Source: Oleiharenicola sp. (GTDB taxonomy: Bacteria; Verrucomicrobiota; Verrucomicrobiia; Opitutales; Opitutaceae). Taken from it: a stretch of DNA of 56,623 bases. Where the stretch lies: contig JANYDW010000046.1 in assembly GCA_025363455.1 (NCBI GenBank), positions 1-56,623 on the forward strand. Direction: 5' to 3'. The notes below the pieces were generated by a model. That model made no database searches. It saw nothing but the letters and a program-made list of their open reading frames with translations, and was not told where the DNA came from. Position 1 is the first letter of the stretch; every line of letters begins with the position of its first letter. Position numbers and translations under genes: made by a program. Positions 1 through 8,201 of the stretch are shown piece by piece.

Positions 1-316
1 TCGCGGCCATCCAGAGGGTCGGGCTGAACGGCATGAAGAACAGCGCCACGCTACAGAGGATCGCGCCGACGAGGAAATATGGCGTGCGGCGGCCCCAGCG
101 CGTGAGCGTGCGGTCGCTCATGGCGCCGATGATGGGCTGGACGATCAGCCCGGTCATGGGCCCGGCCAGCCAAAGGTAGGGCAGCGACGCCTCGTCCGCC
201 CCTAGGTAGCGATAGAGCGGGCTCATGTTGCCCTGCTGGAGGCCGAACGAATATTGGATCCCGAAGAACCCGAAATTCATGTTCAGGATCTGGCCAAAGG
301 TGAGGCGGGGTTTCAT
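1..316 (-). CDS. MFS/GPH-type sugar transporter, N-terminal part (cut by window edge)
   Basis: The first 105 residues of an inner-membrane sugar:cation symporter are visible and the rest lies outside the window. The start ATG at 316 is followed by hydrophobic helices, a proline- and glycine-rich TM2, and the cytoplasmic loop motif [14 protein letters not shown] between TM2 and TM3. That loop is typical of the SLC45/GPH-like disaccharide transporters of the major facilitator superfamily. It is divergent from the AraC regulator at 479 and close to sucrose phosphorylase and fructokinase genes, so sucrose is the likely substrate. That substrate is an inference from context. No Shine-Dalgarno sequence precedes the start, which follows a C-rich stretch. 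Confidence 0.85.
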   Translation of the reverse strand, partial: MKPRLTFGQILNMNFGFFGIQYSFGLQQGNMSPLYRYLGADEASLPYLWLAGPMTGLIVQPIIGAMSDRTLTRWGRRTPYFLVGAILCSVALFFMPFSPTLWMAA

Positions 317-478
317 GGGGCGGTTCGCGGGGGCGAAGGGGTGCGGACGACTGTCCCCAGCATGGAGCCGGAGAGGAAGCCTGCCCACCCGGAAAATTAG
401 GCGAAAGCCAGCACGGGCGGATTTTCCGAGTGCAAACGGACGCCGGACGGGCAAAATGGCCGCAGTCCACCCCACCCC
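317..478. promoter_or_regulatory. Divergent promoter region between sugar transporter and AraC regulator
   Basis: This 162-bp space separates the transporter from its divergent regulator and should hold both promoters. An inverted pair CGGAAAAT (390-397) and ATTTTCCG (421-428) lies in its middle and could be a regulator site. I see no convincing sigma-70 hexamers. The operator role is a guess from position and symmetry. Confidence 0.3.
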
Positions 479-1495
479 ATGATCTCGTTCCTACCCACCC
501 GCCAGGGCACCCGTGTCGACGCCCGGCGTCTCTTCATCGAGACGTTCCGCCGGCAGGTGGCCTTGCTGGAATCAGGCCGGGCGCGAATCCGCATCCCGGA
601 GACCCGGCACGCCTTCGAGCGTCACCCGCGGATGCAGTATCATTTCAAGCCCGAGCTCTTCATCCAGACCGGTGGCGAGACGGAGTTTTTCTTCCCCGAC
701 CAGCAATTCGTGCTCGGAGCGGGCGAGATCTGCGTGATGCCTAAGGGCGTGCCGCACGGCGAGCGCGTGCGCAGCACCGGCGGAAAGGCCTTCGAGAACG
801 TCGTGGTGTGTTATTACAACGAGACGGTGGCCGTTCATGTGGCGCACGAATCTCCCCCGGGCCACCCGATCGTGGACGACATCCATTTCTACACGACCGA
901 TCTGTTTCCCGAGCTGGTGGAATACCTGAACCGGGCGGGCGAGCTGCGCTTCCGCGATCGCGCCGCTTGCGCCACGGCGATCAAGGGCCTGTTGCTGGCG
1001 GAACTGTCGCTGTTGCTGGCAATGGTCGAGGAGCAGGACGCGGCGCGCTATTCCGAGTCGGAAAAGGTTTTCCGCTGCCAGTGGCTCGTGCGCAACAATC
1101 TCCACGATCCCGATCTCAGTGTGGAGACCCTCGCGGCGGAGCTGCGCTGCTCGCCCGGGCATCTGTCGAAGCTCTTCCATCGCGAAACCGGCGAACGACT
1201 CATCGAGTATCTGACGCGGATCCGGCTGGCCAACGCGGTCGATGCCATCCGGCACACGCCGCTTAGCGTGAAGGAAGTGGCGACCGCGTGCGGTTTCAAC
1301 GATCCCAACTACTTCACGCGCGTGTTCCGCAAGGCCACGGGTCGCTCCCCCGTCCAATATCGCGCCGAACTCCACCACACGACGTCACAACTCGAGCGCG
1401 AGCCGAAGGCGGTTTTCTTCGACCGCGAGGAGCACGACTTCGGCCTGCGGCCGGAAGTGATGGCGAAGGCGCAGGTCAAGATCACCCCGTCGTGA
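479..1495 (+). CDS. AraC-family transcriptional regulator with cupin sensor domain
   Basis: This is a 338-residue regulator. Residues about 45-120 look like a cupin sugar-sensing domain (FFFPDQQFVLGAGEICVMP, then VPHGE). Residues about 204-297 form a double helix-turn-helix of AraC type: the first reads LSVETLAAELRCSPGHLSKLF and the second VKEVATACGFNDPNYFTRVF. A charged tail of about 40 residues follows. It is divergent from the sugar transporter and convergent with fructokinase, with only 19 bp between their stops. It probably controls the sucrose genes by binding the 317-478 region. The start at 479 directly follows a C-rich leader without a Shine-Dalgarno site. Confidence 0.88.
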   Translation: MISFLPTRQGTRVDARRLFIETFRRQVALLESGRARIRIPETRHAFERHPRMQYHFKPELFIQTGGETEFFFPDQQFVLGAGEICVMPKGVPHGERVRSTGGKAFENVVVCYYNETVAVHVAHESPPGHPIVDDIHFYTTDLFPELVEYLNRAGELRFRDRAACATAIKGLLLAELSLLLAMVEEQDAARYSESEKVFRCQWLVRNNLHDPDLSVETLAAELRCSPGHLSKLFHRETGERLIEYLTRIRLANAVDAIRHTPLSVKEVATACGFNDPNYFTRVFRKATGRSPVQYRAELHHTTSQLEREPKAVFFDREEHDFGLRPEVMAKAQVKITPS

Positions 1496-1514
1496 CGCCC
1501 ATGGAGCCCGGACC

Positions 1515-2387
1515 TCACCATTCCAGCCGAAAATCCCCGGAGTCGGGCTGCGCGCCGTCGCGGCTGGCGACGAAGCCGCCGAGAGCGCAGGCGGCACGCA
1601 GAAGACGGGACCAACCGAGTTCCGGATAGCGCAGACGTCCGGCGACCAACGCGGCGGTGAACGCATCGCCGGCTCCGATGGTGTCGCGGACGATGATGGA
1701 CGGAGCCTCCACGCGGCACCAAAGGGAGCCGTCGCGCAGGCCAGCGCCTTCGCCACCCAGCGTGACGCAGATCGCAGCGCCCGGATGGCGGGCACCGAGC
1801 TCCGCGGCCATCCCGCGCCAGTCGGTGTCGATCTGCGGACGCCGGCAGAGCCGACGAGCCTCGTCGGCGTTGAGTTTAAGCAGGTGGGCCCGACGGAGAA
1901 AAGGGTCGAGCGGGGCCAGCTGGTCAAAAGGCGGGCGCAAATTGAGATCGCACACGACCCAAGCCTTGGGGAAGGCATCCAAGAGTCGGCCCAAGGCGAT
2001 GCGATTGACCGGGCTGCGCAACGCCAGGGTGCCGAACACCACGGCGGCGGGCGGAGTTTGATCGAGCACGGCGTCCACCGTGATGTCGTCCCAAGCCACG
2101 GATTGGTGGATTTCAAAGCGGGCCTGACCGGTCTCGTCGAGCTGCACGGCGGCCGTGCCGGTGGGCAGGCTGAAGTGACGGCCAAGCGCGCCTGTCGCCA
2201 CGCCGGCGGTTACTGCGCAGGCGAGCGCCTCGTCCCCGGCGGCGTCGAGACCCACGGAAGAAACGAGCTGCGCGGCGCAGCCGTGGCGCACGAGGTGATA
2301 AGCCACATTGAAGGGGGCTCCACCGAGGAAGCGGCCTTGGGGAAGCAGATCCCATAGGATTTCGCCGAAGCAGAGAACGCGATGCAT
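1515..2387 (-). CDS. PfkB-family fructokinase
   Basis: This 290-residue cytoplasmic kinase should phosphorylate fructose with ATP to fructose 6-phosphate. It shows the N-terminal PfkB substrate signature (GGAPFNVAYHL, residues 22-32) and the C-terminal signature IGAGDAF (237-243), with Asp241 as the predicted catalytic base. The length is normal for the family. It starts 9 bp after the stop of sucrose phosphorylase and is surely co-transcribed with it, so it would consume the fructose released by that enzyme. Fructose specificity rests on this context. Another sugar within the family is possible. Confidence 0.88.
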   Translation of the reverse strand: MHRVLCFGEILWDLLPQGRFLGGAPFNVAYHLVRHGCAAQLVSSVGLDAAGDEALACAVTAGVATGALGRHFSLPTGTAAVQLDETGQARFEIHQSVAWDDITVDAVLDQTPPAAVVFGTLALRSPVNRIALGRLLDAFPKAWVVCDLNLRPPFDQLAPLDPFLRRAHLLKLNADEARRLCRRPQIDTDWRGMAAELGARHPGAAICVTLGGEGAGLRDGSLWCRVEAPSIIVRDTIGAGDAFTAALVAGRLRYPELGWSRLLRAACALGGFVASRDGAQPDSGDFRLEW

Positions 2388-2396
2388 GACCGGTGC

Positions 2397-3890
2397 CTAG
2401 GCCGCCCCTGAGCATACAGAGACCGGATCTACGGCGAAGCACGCGGTGTTGCCGCCGACGGTGCTGTGGGTGACGAGGGCGGTGCGGGCGCCCAAATCGA
2501 CGGCCAGCACGGCCCGATGGGAACCGGAACGCCATTCGAGCACCAGATCGCGGCTCGATGATGCCCCGACGGAAAAATCGCCCGCGAAGGCCGGATGCGT
2601 GTTGCGGAAGCGAATGAGCCCGAACAGCGCCTGCACGACGGGACGGCGGCGGGCGGCTTCAATCTCACTGGGTGTGTAATAGTGACGGTTGATGTCACGT
2701 CCGACCTTGGTGCGCCCCAAAAGGTCCAGGTCGTTGTGTCCGGCGAGGAGTCCGGTGTAGTAGATCTGTGGCACGCCAGGCGCGAAGAACTGGATGGCGC
2801 GGGCCAGGAGATAGGCGGTATCGTCGCGGCCGAGTGCGTCGTAATACGTGCAGTTGACCTGGTAGAGATCGAGGTTGTTGGCGGCGGCGCCCGTGGCCTG
2901 CCGGCTCTGGCCGATGCTGTTGGCGTGGATGGTCTCCACGAGGGCGTCGAGTTCGGGCGGCGGGATCAAACCGGGGTGACCGGCCCGGTCGGCGCCGACG
3001 TCGACGATGCCGATGCCGTCGTGCGTATCGAGCACGGTGAGACAGTTGCGCGGGCTGATGGCCAGCCAGGCCTTAAGGGCGGTGGCGTGGCGGTTGAGCA
3101 GCGCGTGCAGCACGAGCGGCGGCAGGGCAAAGTCGTAGACGCGGTCCACATGGCGGGCGATTTCGATCTGGTCCCGGTGGTGCCCGTGGATTTCGACCAG
3201 CACCTCGATGCCACGGGCGCGGGCGCGCGCGGCCAGGCCGGAGATGAAGTCGTAGGTCTCCGGGATCATGAAGCAGCTCGTGCCGGGCCGCTTGACCGCG
3301 TAGCCGGCGGCATCGAGCCGGATCATCGTGACACCGCTGCGGTTGAAGCGGTCGAGGATGGCGTTCAGGTAGGCCGCGCCCTGCGGGTGGTCCACATCGA
3401 TATCAATCTGTTGGGGCGTGAAGGTGGTCCAGAAGGTGCGCTTCTCCCCGTTGGCGAGAAGCCTCTCGGTGAAAGGCAGGCCCGGCCGCGGGCGGAAGAT
3501 GGCCCGGAGATCGCCCTCGGTCGCACCCTGCGGGAACACCCGCTCACGGGTGAGGAACAGGCCGGCAAAAGGCGAGCGATCGCCCCGGGCCGAGAAATCT
3601 CGAAATTGCGGCGAATCGGCCGACAGGTGGTTAACGATCAAGTCAGCCATCACAGGCATCTCGGTGCTGAGGGTGCGGATGTCGTCCCAGGTGCCCAGGC
3701 GCGGATCGACCAGCGTGTGGTCGATGGGATCGAAGCCGGCGTCGGCGCCGTCGATCGCATGGTAGAATGGCAGCAGATGCACGCCCCCGAAGAGCCCGCC
3801 GAGTGGGCCGCAAAGCAGCGCATGGAGGTCGCGGAGGTTGCCACCGCCGAGGCGGTCGGCATAGGTGATGAGCTGGACTTGATTGTTCAA
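2397..3890 (-). CDS. Sucrose phosphorylase (GH13)
   Basis: This 497-residue GH13 enzyme should convert sucrose and phosphate into glucose 1-phosphate and fructose. It opens with VQLITYADRLGGGNL, a hallmark of the family. The catalytic residues are in place: nucleophile Asp193 (MIRLDAAGYAVK), acid/base Glu233 (VLVEIHGHH) and transition-state Asp291 (LDTHDGIGI). These align with Asp192, Glu232 and Asp290 of the well-studied Bifidobacterium enzyme. The start codon is TTG at 3890, which gives the expected N-terminus. A related glucosylglycerate or sucrose 6-phosphate phosphorylase is the main alternative, but the neighbouring fructokinase favours sucrose. Confidence 0.9.
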   Translation of the reverse strand: MNNQVQLITYADRLGGGNLRDLHALLCGPLGGLFGGVHLLPFYHAIDGADAGFDPIDHTLVDPRLGTWDDIRTLSTEMPVMADLIVNHLSADSPQFRDFSARGDRSPFAGLFLTRERVFPQGATEGDLRAIFRPRPGLPFTERLLANGEKRTFWTTFTPQQIDIDVDHPQGAAYLNAILDRFNRSGVTMIRLDAAGYAVKRPGTSCFMIPETYDFISGLAARARARGIEVLVEIHGHHRDQIEIARHVDRVYDFALPPLVLHALLNRHATALKAWLAISPRNCLTVLDTHDGIGIVDVGADRAGHPGLIPPPELDALVETIHANSIGQSRQATGAAANNLDLYQVNCTYYDALGRDDTAYLLARAIQFFAPGVPQIYYTGLLAGHNDLDLLGRTKVGRDINRHYYTPSEIEAARRRPVVQALFGLIRFRNTHPAFAGDFSVGASSSRDLVLEWRSGSHRAVLAVDLGARTALVTHSTVGGNTACFAVDPVSVCSGAA

Positions 3891-3954
3891 ATTACGACGG
3901 CGAGCCGGCCAATTGGTTCTTCAAAGCAGTAGGCGGACGAAGCGCATTGGGCGC

Positions 3955-5271
3955 TCAGGTGCACGAATAGGGACCGTGCGTGGCGATGACGGAGTCCGTT
4001 TCGTCCGAGTTATCCAGAACCTGCACCCGAAAGGACTCGCCGTCCTCCGGCACGCGGATTACGACATGGCCGTTCAGGCTCTTAAGCTGCGTCAAATCGC
4101 GGGTGGCGATGATGTTTTCCTCCTTCACCGCAGTGGAAAAAACATCCCGTTCTCCTTTATAGAGCGATGAGCTCAGCATATTGTGGAGCGGGCGGATGGT
4201 GGGATGAGCCGAGTCCCAACCTTGGATGACAAACACCCGTGGGCGCAGCGCACGCACGCAGTCAGGTGACATGCTGTCGACATAGCCATGGTGGTTGGCC
4301 ACGGCGACGCTCACCGGACCGGCTGCACGCGCCACCGGCGTAGCGATATCCATCCAGGCGGGCGGATCATACCAGCCGACCACGTCGTTCGGCAGATCGC
4401 CTCCCGTGTAGTAACTAAAACGTCCGTGCTGGATGCGAATGGCGGTCGAGCACATATTTTCCGTTGGGTGACGATTCGGAGCGAGCGAACTGGCTCCCGG
4501 GAAATGTTGGATGGTGTCCTCACCCCGGCCGGTCCACACCTCGCCATTTGCCGCCAAGTTGCGGATATTAAATCCCGGGAATTTCTCTGGATGTCTCGTC
4601 AAGCTCAGTTGGTTGCTCACACCCGGAATAAACCGTTCCACCGCCTGGTCATGCTGCACGCGATGGGTGATATATTTCTGGTAGTTGTCGAAGGTCAGCT
4701 GGTCTTTGGCCTGCAGGGCATAAGACGCAGGGGATGGATAGCGGTAGTCGGGGTAGGCCCGATCCACCAACTTGCGGATCGGCACATGTTCGGCCACCTC
4801 CATGAGGCCGGTGAGGGCATAGTTCCCCTGGGCGGAATTCGGCAGATCGGGCATCCACTGGCCGATATGATCGGCATGCAGATGGCTGACCAGAAAGAGG
4901 TCGATCCCGGTTGCGGCGGCGCGGCGGATATGCCGTTGCACATAACGTGCGACCCACTCGCCGGGTCGCCGGGAACCATCGGGTTTCGGGGCGATGGTGT
5001 ATTTGAGCGGATCGTAAATGGCACCGGCATCGACCATCAACGTAGTTCCGTCGGGACAGATGGCCAGCATCGCACTGCCTCGTCCCGTGGCGATATGATG
5101 AAGATCAAGGCAACCGGGCGACCAAGGGGAATAGGCCACACCAGATGACTGCGTAGCCTTGTCCGCCAGGGCAGCGGCCCGTGCAGAAGCCGGACGGATA
5201 AGCGCGCCCGCGGCCGTGAGTGCCGCAACGTCGCCGAAAAATTGGCGTCGAGATAATTTCTTGCCGCTCAT
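3955..5271 (-). CDS. Tat-exported metallo-beta-lactamase-fold hydrolase
   Basis: The protein is about 438 residues. The N-terminus carries a twin-arginine signal (SRRQFFGDVAALTAAGAL), so it should act in the periplasm. The metal-binding motif FLVSHLHADHIG is at about residues 127-138, and a later VANHHGYVDS may complete the site. The fold resembles the hydrolase part of ComEC-like proteins. I chose ATG 5271 over an in-frame GTG two codons upstream. It lies between the TonB-dependent receptor and sucrose phosphorylase with 64-70 bp gaps on the same strand, so it may be part of the same transcript. Its substrate is unknown, and nothing in the sequence ties it to sucrose. Confidence 0.75.
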   Translation of the reverse strand: MSGKKLSRRQFFGDVAALTAAGALIRPASARAAALADKATQSSGVAYSPWSPGCLDLHHIATGRGSAMLAICPDGTTLMVDAGAIYDPLKYTIAPKPDGSRRPGEWVARYVQRHIRRAAATGIDLFLVSHLHADHIGQWMPDLPNSAQGNYALTGLMEVAEHVPIRKLVDRAYPDYRYPSPASYALQAKDQLTFDNYQKYITHRVQHDQAVERFIPGVSNQLSLTRHPEKFPGFNIRNLAANGEVWTGRGEDTIQHFPGASSLAPNRHPTENMCSTAIRIQHGRFSYYTGGDLPNDVVGWYDPPAWMDIATPVARAAGPVSVAVANHHGYVDSMSPDCVRALRPRVFVIQGWDSAHPTIRPLHNMLSSSLYKGERDVFSTAVKEENIIATRDLTQLKSLNGHVVIRVPEDGESFRVQVLDNSDETDSVIATHGPYSCT

Positions 5272-5341
5272 GTTCACAGCCCGATCGTTAATGCCTGACT
5301 CTCGCGAAACCAGCTAGTTTCGGAGGAATCCCGGAGTCCAC

Positions 5342-7894
5342 TCAGAATTGGTAGGTTACTACTGAACGAAAGCTACGGCCAAAAATCGGGCGGCCATAAA
5401 TCGCCTCCCGCGTGCCCTGGCCAACGAGTTGGTCGACACGGCCGTTACCTTCGGTCAGGCCGGCGGAGTTGTTGAGATTTGAACCGACCAACTGGAGGCT
5501 GAGGCGATCGCTGAAATGGAAGGTCACTCCGGCATCGACCGTGGAAAATGCCGGCAGCGAGGTCTTGTTTGCGCTGTCGACAAAGCGGGCACCTGAGTAA
5601 CCGTAGGATGCATAGAGTTCCGCCGCGTATCCGCCCAGATTGAAGAGTATTTTAGGTTGAATATTCGCCAACACCTTTGGGATACGGCGAACCTGATTAC
5701 CCGAAGCAGCAACCGGAGTATTGGTTCGCGTGTCGATCAAGCTGGAGTAGATGGGGTCCTGCCACGTGGCATTGGCCGTCAACTCGAATTTTGCCGTCGG
5801 CATCCAGGTGGCCTCCAACTCCGTGCCATAGGTTCTTGTTTTTCCACGGAAAGGAATGGTCTGAAACACGCCGTTCGCATCCGGGATGGCGATGTTCTCA
5901 ACCAGGGGAGAGAATTCATTCCAAAAGACCGAAGCGAAGAAAGACAAGCTGCGGGTCCTCAGCTTGGCACCCAATTCGGCCTCATGGATATCGACCACCG
6001 GGGTCGTCGCCCGTTGATAAATGTTGCTAAGGTTTGGCGTGCGGAAGGTGTCGGTATAGCGCCCGAACATCCCCAAGGAATCGGTCACGTCCAGGTTGGC
6101 TCCGAAAGTCCAGGCTTTCGTATGATAGCTTGTCGTAATGTTCTGAACCAGTCCCGACGCGCCGCCCACATTGTCGTCCGCCAGTGTGGTCGCGTCGCCC
6201 AGGTTTTGGGTGGTGCGCAGAAGGGCGTAGCCCCGGTCAGTCTCGTTGTGAAGGCGAAGGCCGGCATCAACGCGCAGCGCCTTGGTGACCTGCCAGGTAT
6301 CCGACACATAAGGCGCCACCATCCGGCCATCGACCTGGCCACCGGGGTTGCCGTTGGTCCCATATTGCACGAAACCATTCTCCGTGACGGATCCGACGGT
6401 ATTGCCGTTTGTATCCAAGGCGATGATGTCCAGGGCGCGCGGTCGGTTATGGAGCTCAACCAAATTGGTGTTCTGGTAGATGAGTTGGTTGAAGGAGTAG
6501 TCGCTCAGATAGACGCCCGCCGCCAATTCATGCCGGCCCACCCCGGAGCCGAACGTCTTGGTCACACGCGCGTCATCGAGGAGATTCGACATGGAGGTTT
6601 CCATATTCCACCAACCCATGCGGATGACCAGGCCACCGGTCGTTGACGGGTCGAAGGCGATGCGTGTGCCATTGGCGTTGCGTGAATTCGCGAGCACATA
6701 TTGTGCGCTCGTGACAGCCGGGCCGAAGGCGGCCTGGGCCCGGGCGAGCTGCTGGGCGAGGAAGACGGCGGCGTCATCCGGAGCTGTGGTGGAGAAGAGC
6801 GCATTGAAACGCACATCACCGTCGACGACTCGGAAATGGTTGGAGAATCGCCAGCCGTCCCCGACTTTGAATTCAGCGATCACCCCGGCGGTGCGCACGC
6901 GGGGATTGATGCCATCGGCCATGTCCCGATTCATTACCGTTCCGGCAGCAGTGCCGTTCAAGGTGCGGATTCGAGCGAATCTGAAATCACTGGACGTCAA
7001 CGTGCCGCTGTGTGGGTCGATCAAGTAGGCCAGAGAAACCGAAGGGTTCCGCGGGTCCGCCAGCGGAATCGGAAGGGTGAATATAGTCCGGTCATTGAGG
7101 TCCTTGACATACGCAGTGAGCGACCCATTGGCCAGTTTCTGGGTGAGGCTGAGGCGGAACTGCCCGCCCCTGTTTCCGGTAAACCCAGGATTCCGCTGAC
7201 CATCGTCCACCCGGTAAAAGCCGCCGAAACTGCCGGTCAGGTCTCCGGCAATCGGCCCTGAAATTATGCCATCCCACCGTACCTGACCGTAATCGGAGAC
7301 CGTGAGCCTGGCGAGTCCTTCGCGGATGGTTCCGCCCTTTTTGGTAATGAAGTTGATGTTCGCGCCTGGTGAATTAGACGAAAAGATTGAGGAGGTACCG
7401 CCTCGAACTGCTTCGACTCCCTCAATGGTGGCGTCGACGCGCAGGAGTTCGTCCGCATTGAGGAAGTCCTGCTGCTGCTCTTGGAAGTTGGGCAGGCCAT
7501 CTTCAAAGAAACCGACAAAACGGAAATTGCTCGAAGGCAACCCACGTACCGCCAGATTATTTCCGCTTTCGCCACCGGAGGCCTCGGTCCAGAACCCCGG
7601 GAGCCGGCGAACCAAGTCGACGGGGCTTTGCGGTGCGAGCCGTTCGATTTTCTCCTCCGACATCGTGGATACCGAGAAGGCACTGTCGAATTTACGGACA
7701 GCACTGGCCGAGCCGGTTACGATAAATTCATCTAGCTGCAATACAGTGGAAGCCGAGGGATCAGCGGGTCCTTTGGCGGGCTTTGCCGGCGTTTCCTGAG
7801 TCCAGGCGTTTGGAATCAACAGCGACAAAAGCGCAACGAGTATTGCGGCAGAAAGACGGGGCAGCGGTCTGGACTTAATAGGGGGTTGGTTCAT
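5342..7894 (-). CDS. TonB-dependent outer-membrane receptor
   Basis: This 850-residue receptor has a signal peptide (LSAAILVALLSLL and beyond). A TonB-box-like stretch LDEFIVTGSAS follows near residue 50, then a plug domain (VDLVRRLPGFWTE, NLAVRGLPSSNFRF) and a long beta-barrel ending in an aromatic residue (VVTYQF). It should import a ligand across the outer membrane with energy from TonB. ATG 7894 was chosen because the upstream in-frame TTG adds no useful residues. It lies first in a same-strand run that continues into the metallo-hydrolase, sucrose phosphorylase and fructokinase. Sucrose or a sucrose-containing oligosaccharide is therefore a reasonable ligand by analogy with known sucrose TonB receptors. 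Confidence 0.88.
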   Translation of the reverse strand: MNQPPIKSRPLPRLSAAILVALLSLLIPNAWTQETPAKPAKGPADPSASTVLQLDEFIVTGSASAVRKFDSAFSVSTMSEEKIERLAPQSPVDLVRRLPGFWTEASGGESGNNLAVRGLPSSNFRFVGFFEDGLPNFQEQQQDFLNADELLRVDATIEGVEAVRGGTSSIFSSNSPGANINFITKKGGTIREGLARLTVSDYGQVRWDGIISGPIAGDLTGSFGGFYRVDDGQRNPGFTGNRGGQFRLSLTQKLANGSLTAYVKDLNDRTIFTLPIPLADPRNPSVSLAYLIDPHSGTLTSSDFRFARIRTLNGTAAGTVMNRDMADGINPRVRTAGVIAEFKVGDGWRFSNHFRVVDGDVRFNALFSTTAPDDAAVFLAQQLARAQAAFGPAVTSAQYVLANSRNANGTRIAFDPSTTGGLVIRMGWWNMETSMSNLLDDARVTKTFGSGVGRHELAAGVYLSDYSFNQLIYQNTNLVELHNRPRALDIIALDTNGNTVGSVTENGFVQYGTNGNPGGQVDGRMVAPYVSDTWQVTKALRVDAGLRLHNETDRGYALLRTTQNLGDATTLADDNVGGASGLVQNITTSYHTKAWTFGANLDVTDSLGMFGRYTDTFRTPNLSNIYQRATTPVVDIHEAELGAKLRTRSLSFFASVFWNEFSPLVENIAIPDANGVFQTIPFRGKTRTYGTELEATWMPTAKFELTANATWQDPIYSSLIDTRTNTPVAASGNQVRRIPKVLANIQPKILFNLGGYAAELYASYGYSGARFVDSANKTSLPAFSTVDAGVTFHFSDRLSLQLVGSNLNNSAGLTEGNGRVDQLVGQGTREAIYGRPIFGRSFRSVVTYQF

Positions 7895-7989
7895 GGCTGG
7901 GGTTGGGGTCAATCGGCGGGAAAGGCCGGTTACAGGCAGCAGGCAAGAGCAACGAGCCCGAGTCGAGAGAGAGGGCCAGCACTTAGCGG

Positions 7990-8008
7990 AGATTAATAGG
8001 AATAATCT
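7990..8008. promoter_or_regulatory. Inverted repeat upstream of the TonB receptor
   Basis: AGATTA (7990-7995) and TAATCT (8003-8008) form a perfect 6-bp inverted repeat with a 7-bp centre. It lies about 95 bp upstream of the receptor start in a GC-rich region, where such an AT-rich palindrome stands out. It could be a regulator binding site. This is based only on symmetry and position. Confidence 0.3.
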
Positions 8009-8033
8009 GAGAGACTTGCGAACCTGCCAACTT

Positions 8034-8198
8034 TCAGCGCTTCAGTTTCGCCTGGAGCTGCTTGATCTCCGGGCTGACGGCGCCGCAGTCACCGCCGCAG
8101 CCGGGGGATTTCTTCTTCCCGAACCACGAGCGCAGCAGCAGCGCCGCTGCGAGAGCGACGATCACGAGGGTGAGGATGGTCTGGAGGGTGGGAGACAT
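8034..8198 (-). CDS. FeoB-associated Cys-rich membrane peptide
   Basis: This gene encodes 54 residues: MSPTLQTILTLVIVALAAAL as one membrane helix, then WFGKKKSPGCGGDCGAV with a CxxxC pair, then a short charged tail. Small proteins of this layout (one helix plus Cys-rich motif) are commonly found just after feoB and are thought to take part in ferrous iron transport. It starts 3 bp after the feoB stop and must be co-transcribed. The cysteines could bind iron or sense redox state, which is an inference. Confidence 0.72.
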   Translation of the reverse strand: MSPTLQTILTLVIVALAAALLLRSWFGKKKSPGCGGDCGAVSPEIKQLQAKLKR

Positions 8199-8201
8199 GG
8201 C

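Noticed and set aside
2595..3932. A 445-codon frame opposite sucrose phosphorylase
   Set aside because: The sense strand has all catalytic residues of GH13. The antisense product is a biased low-complexity sequence.
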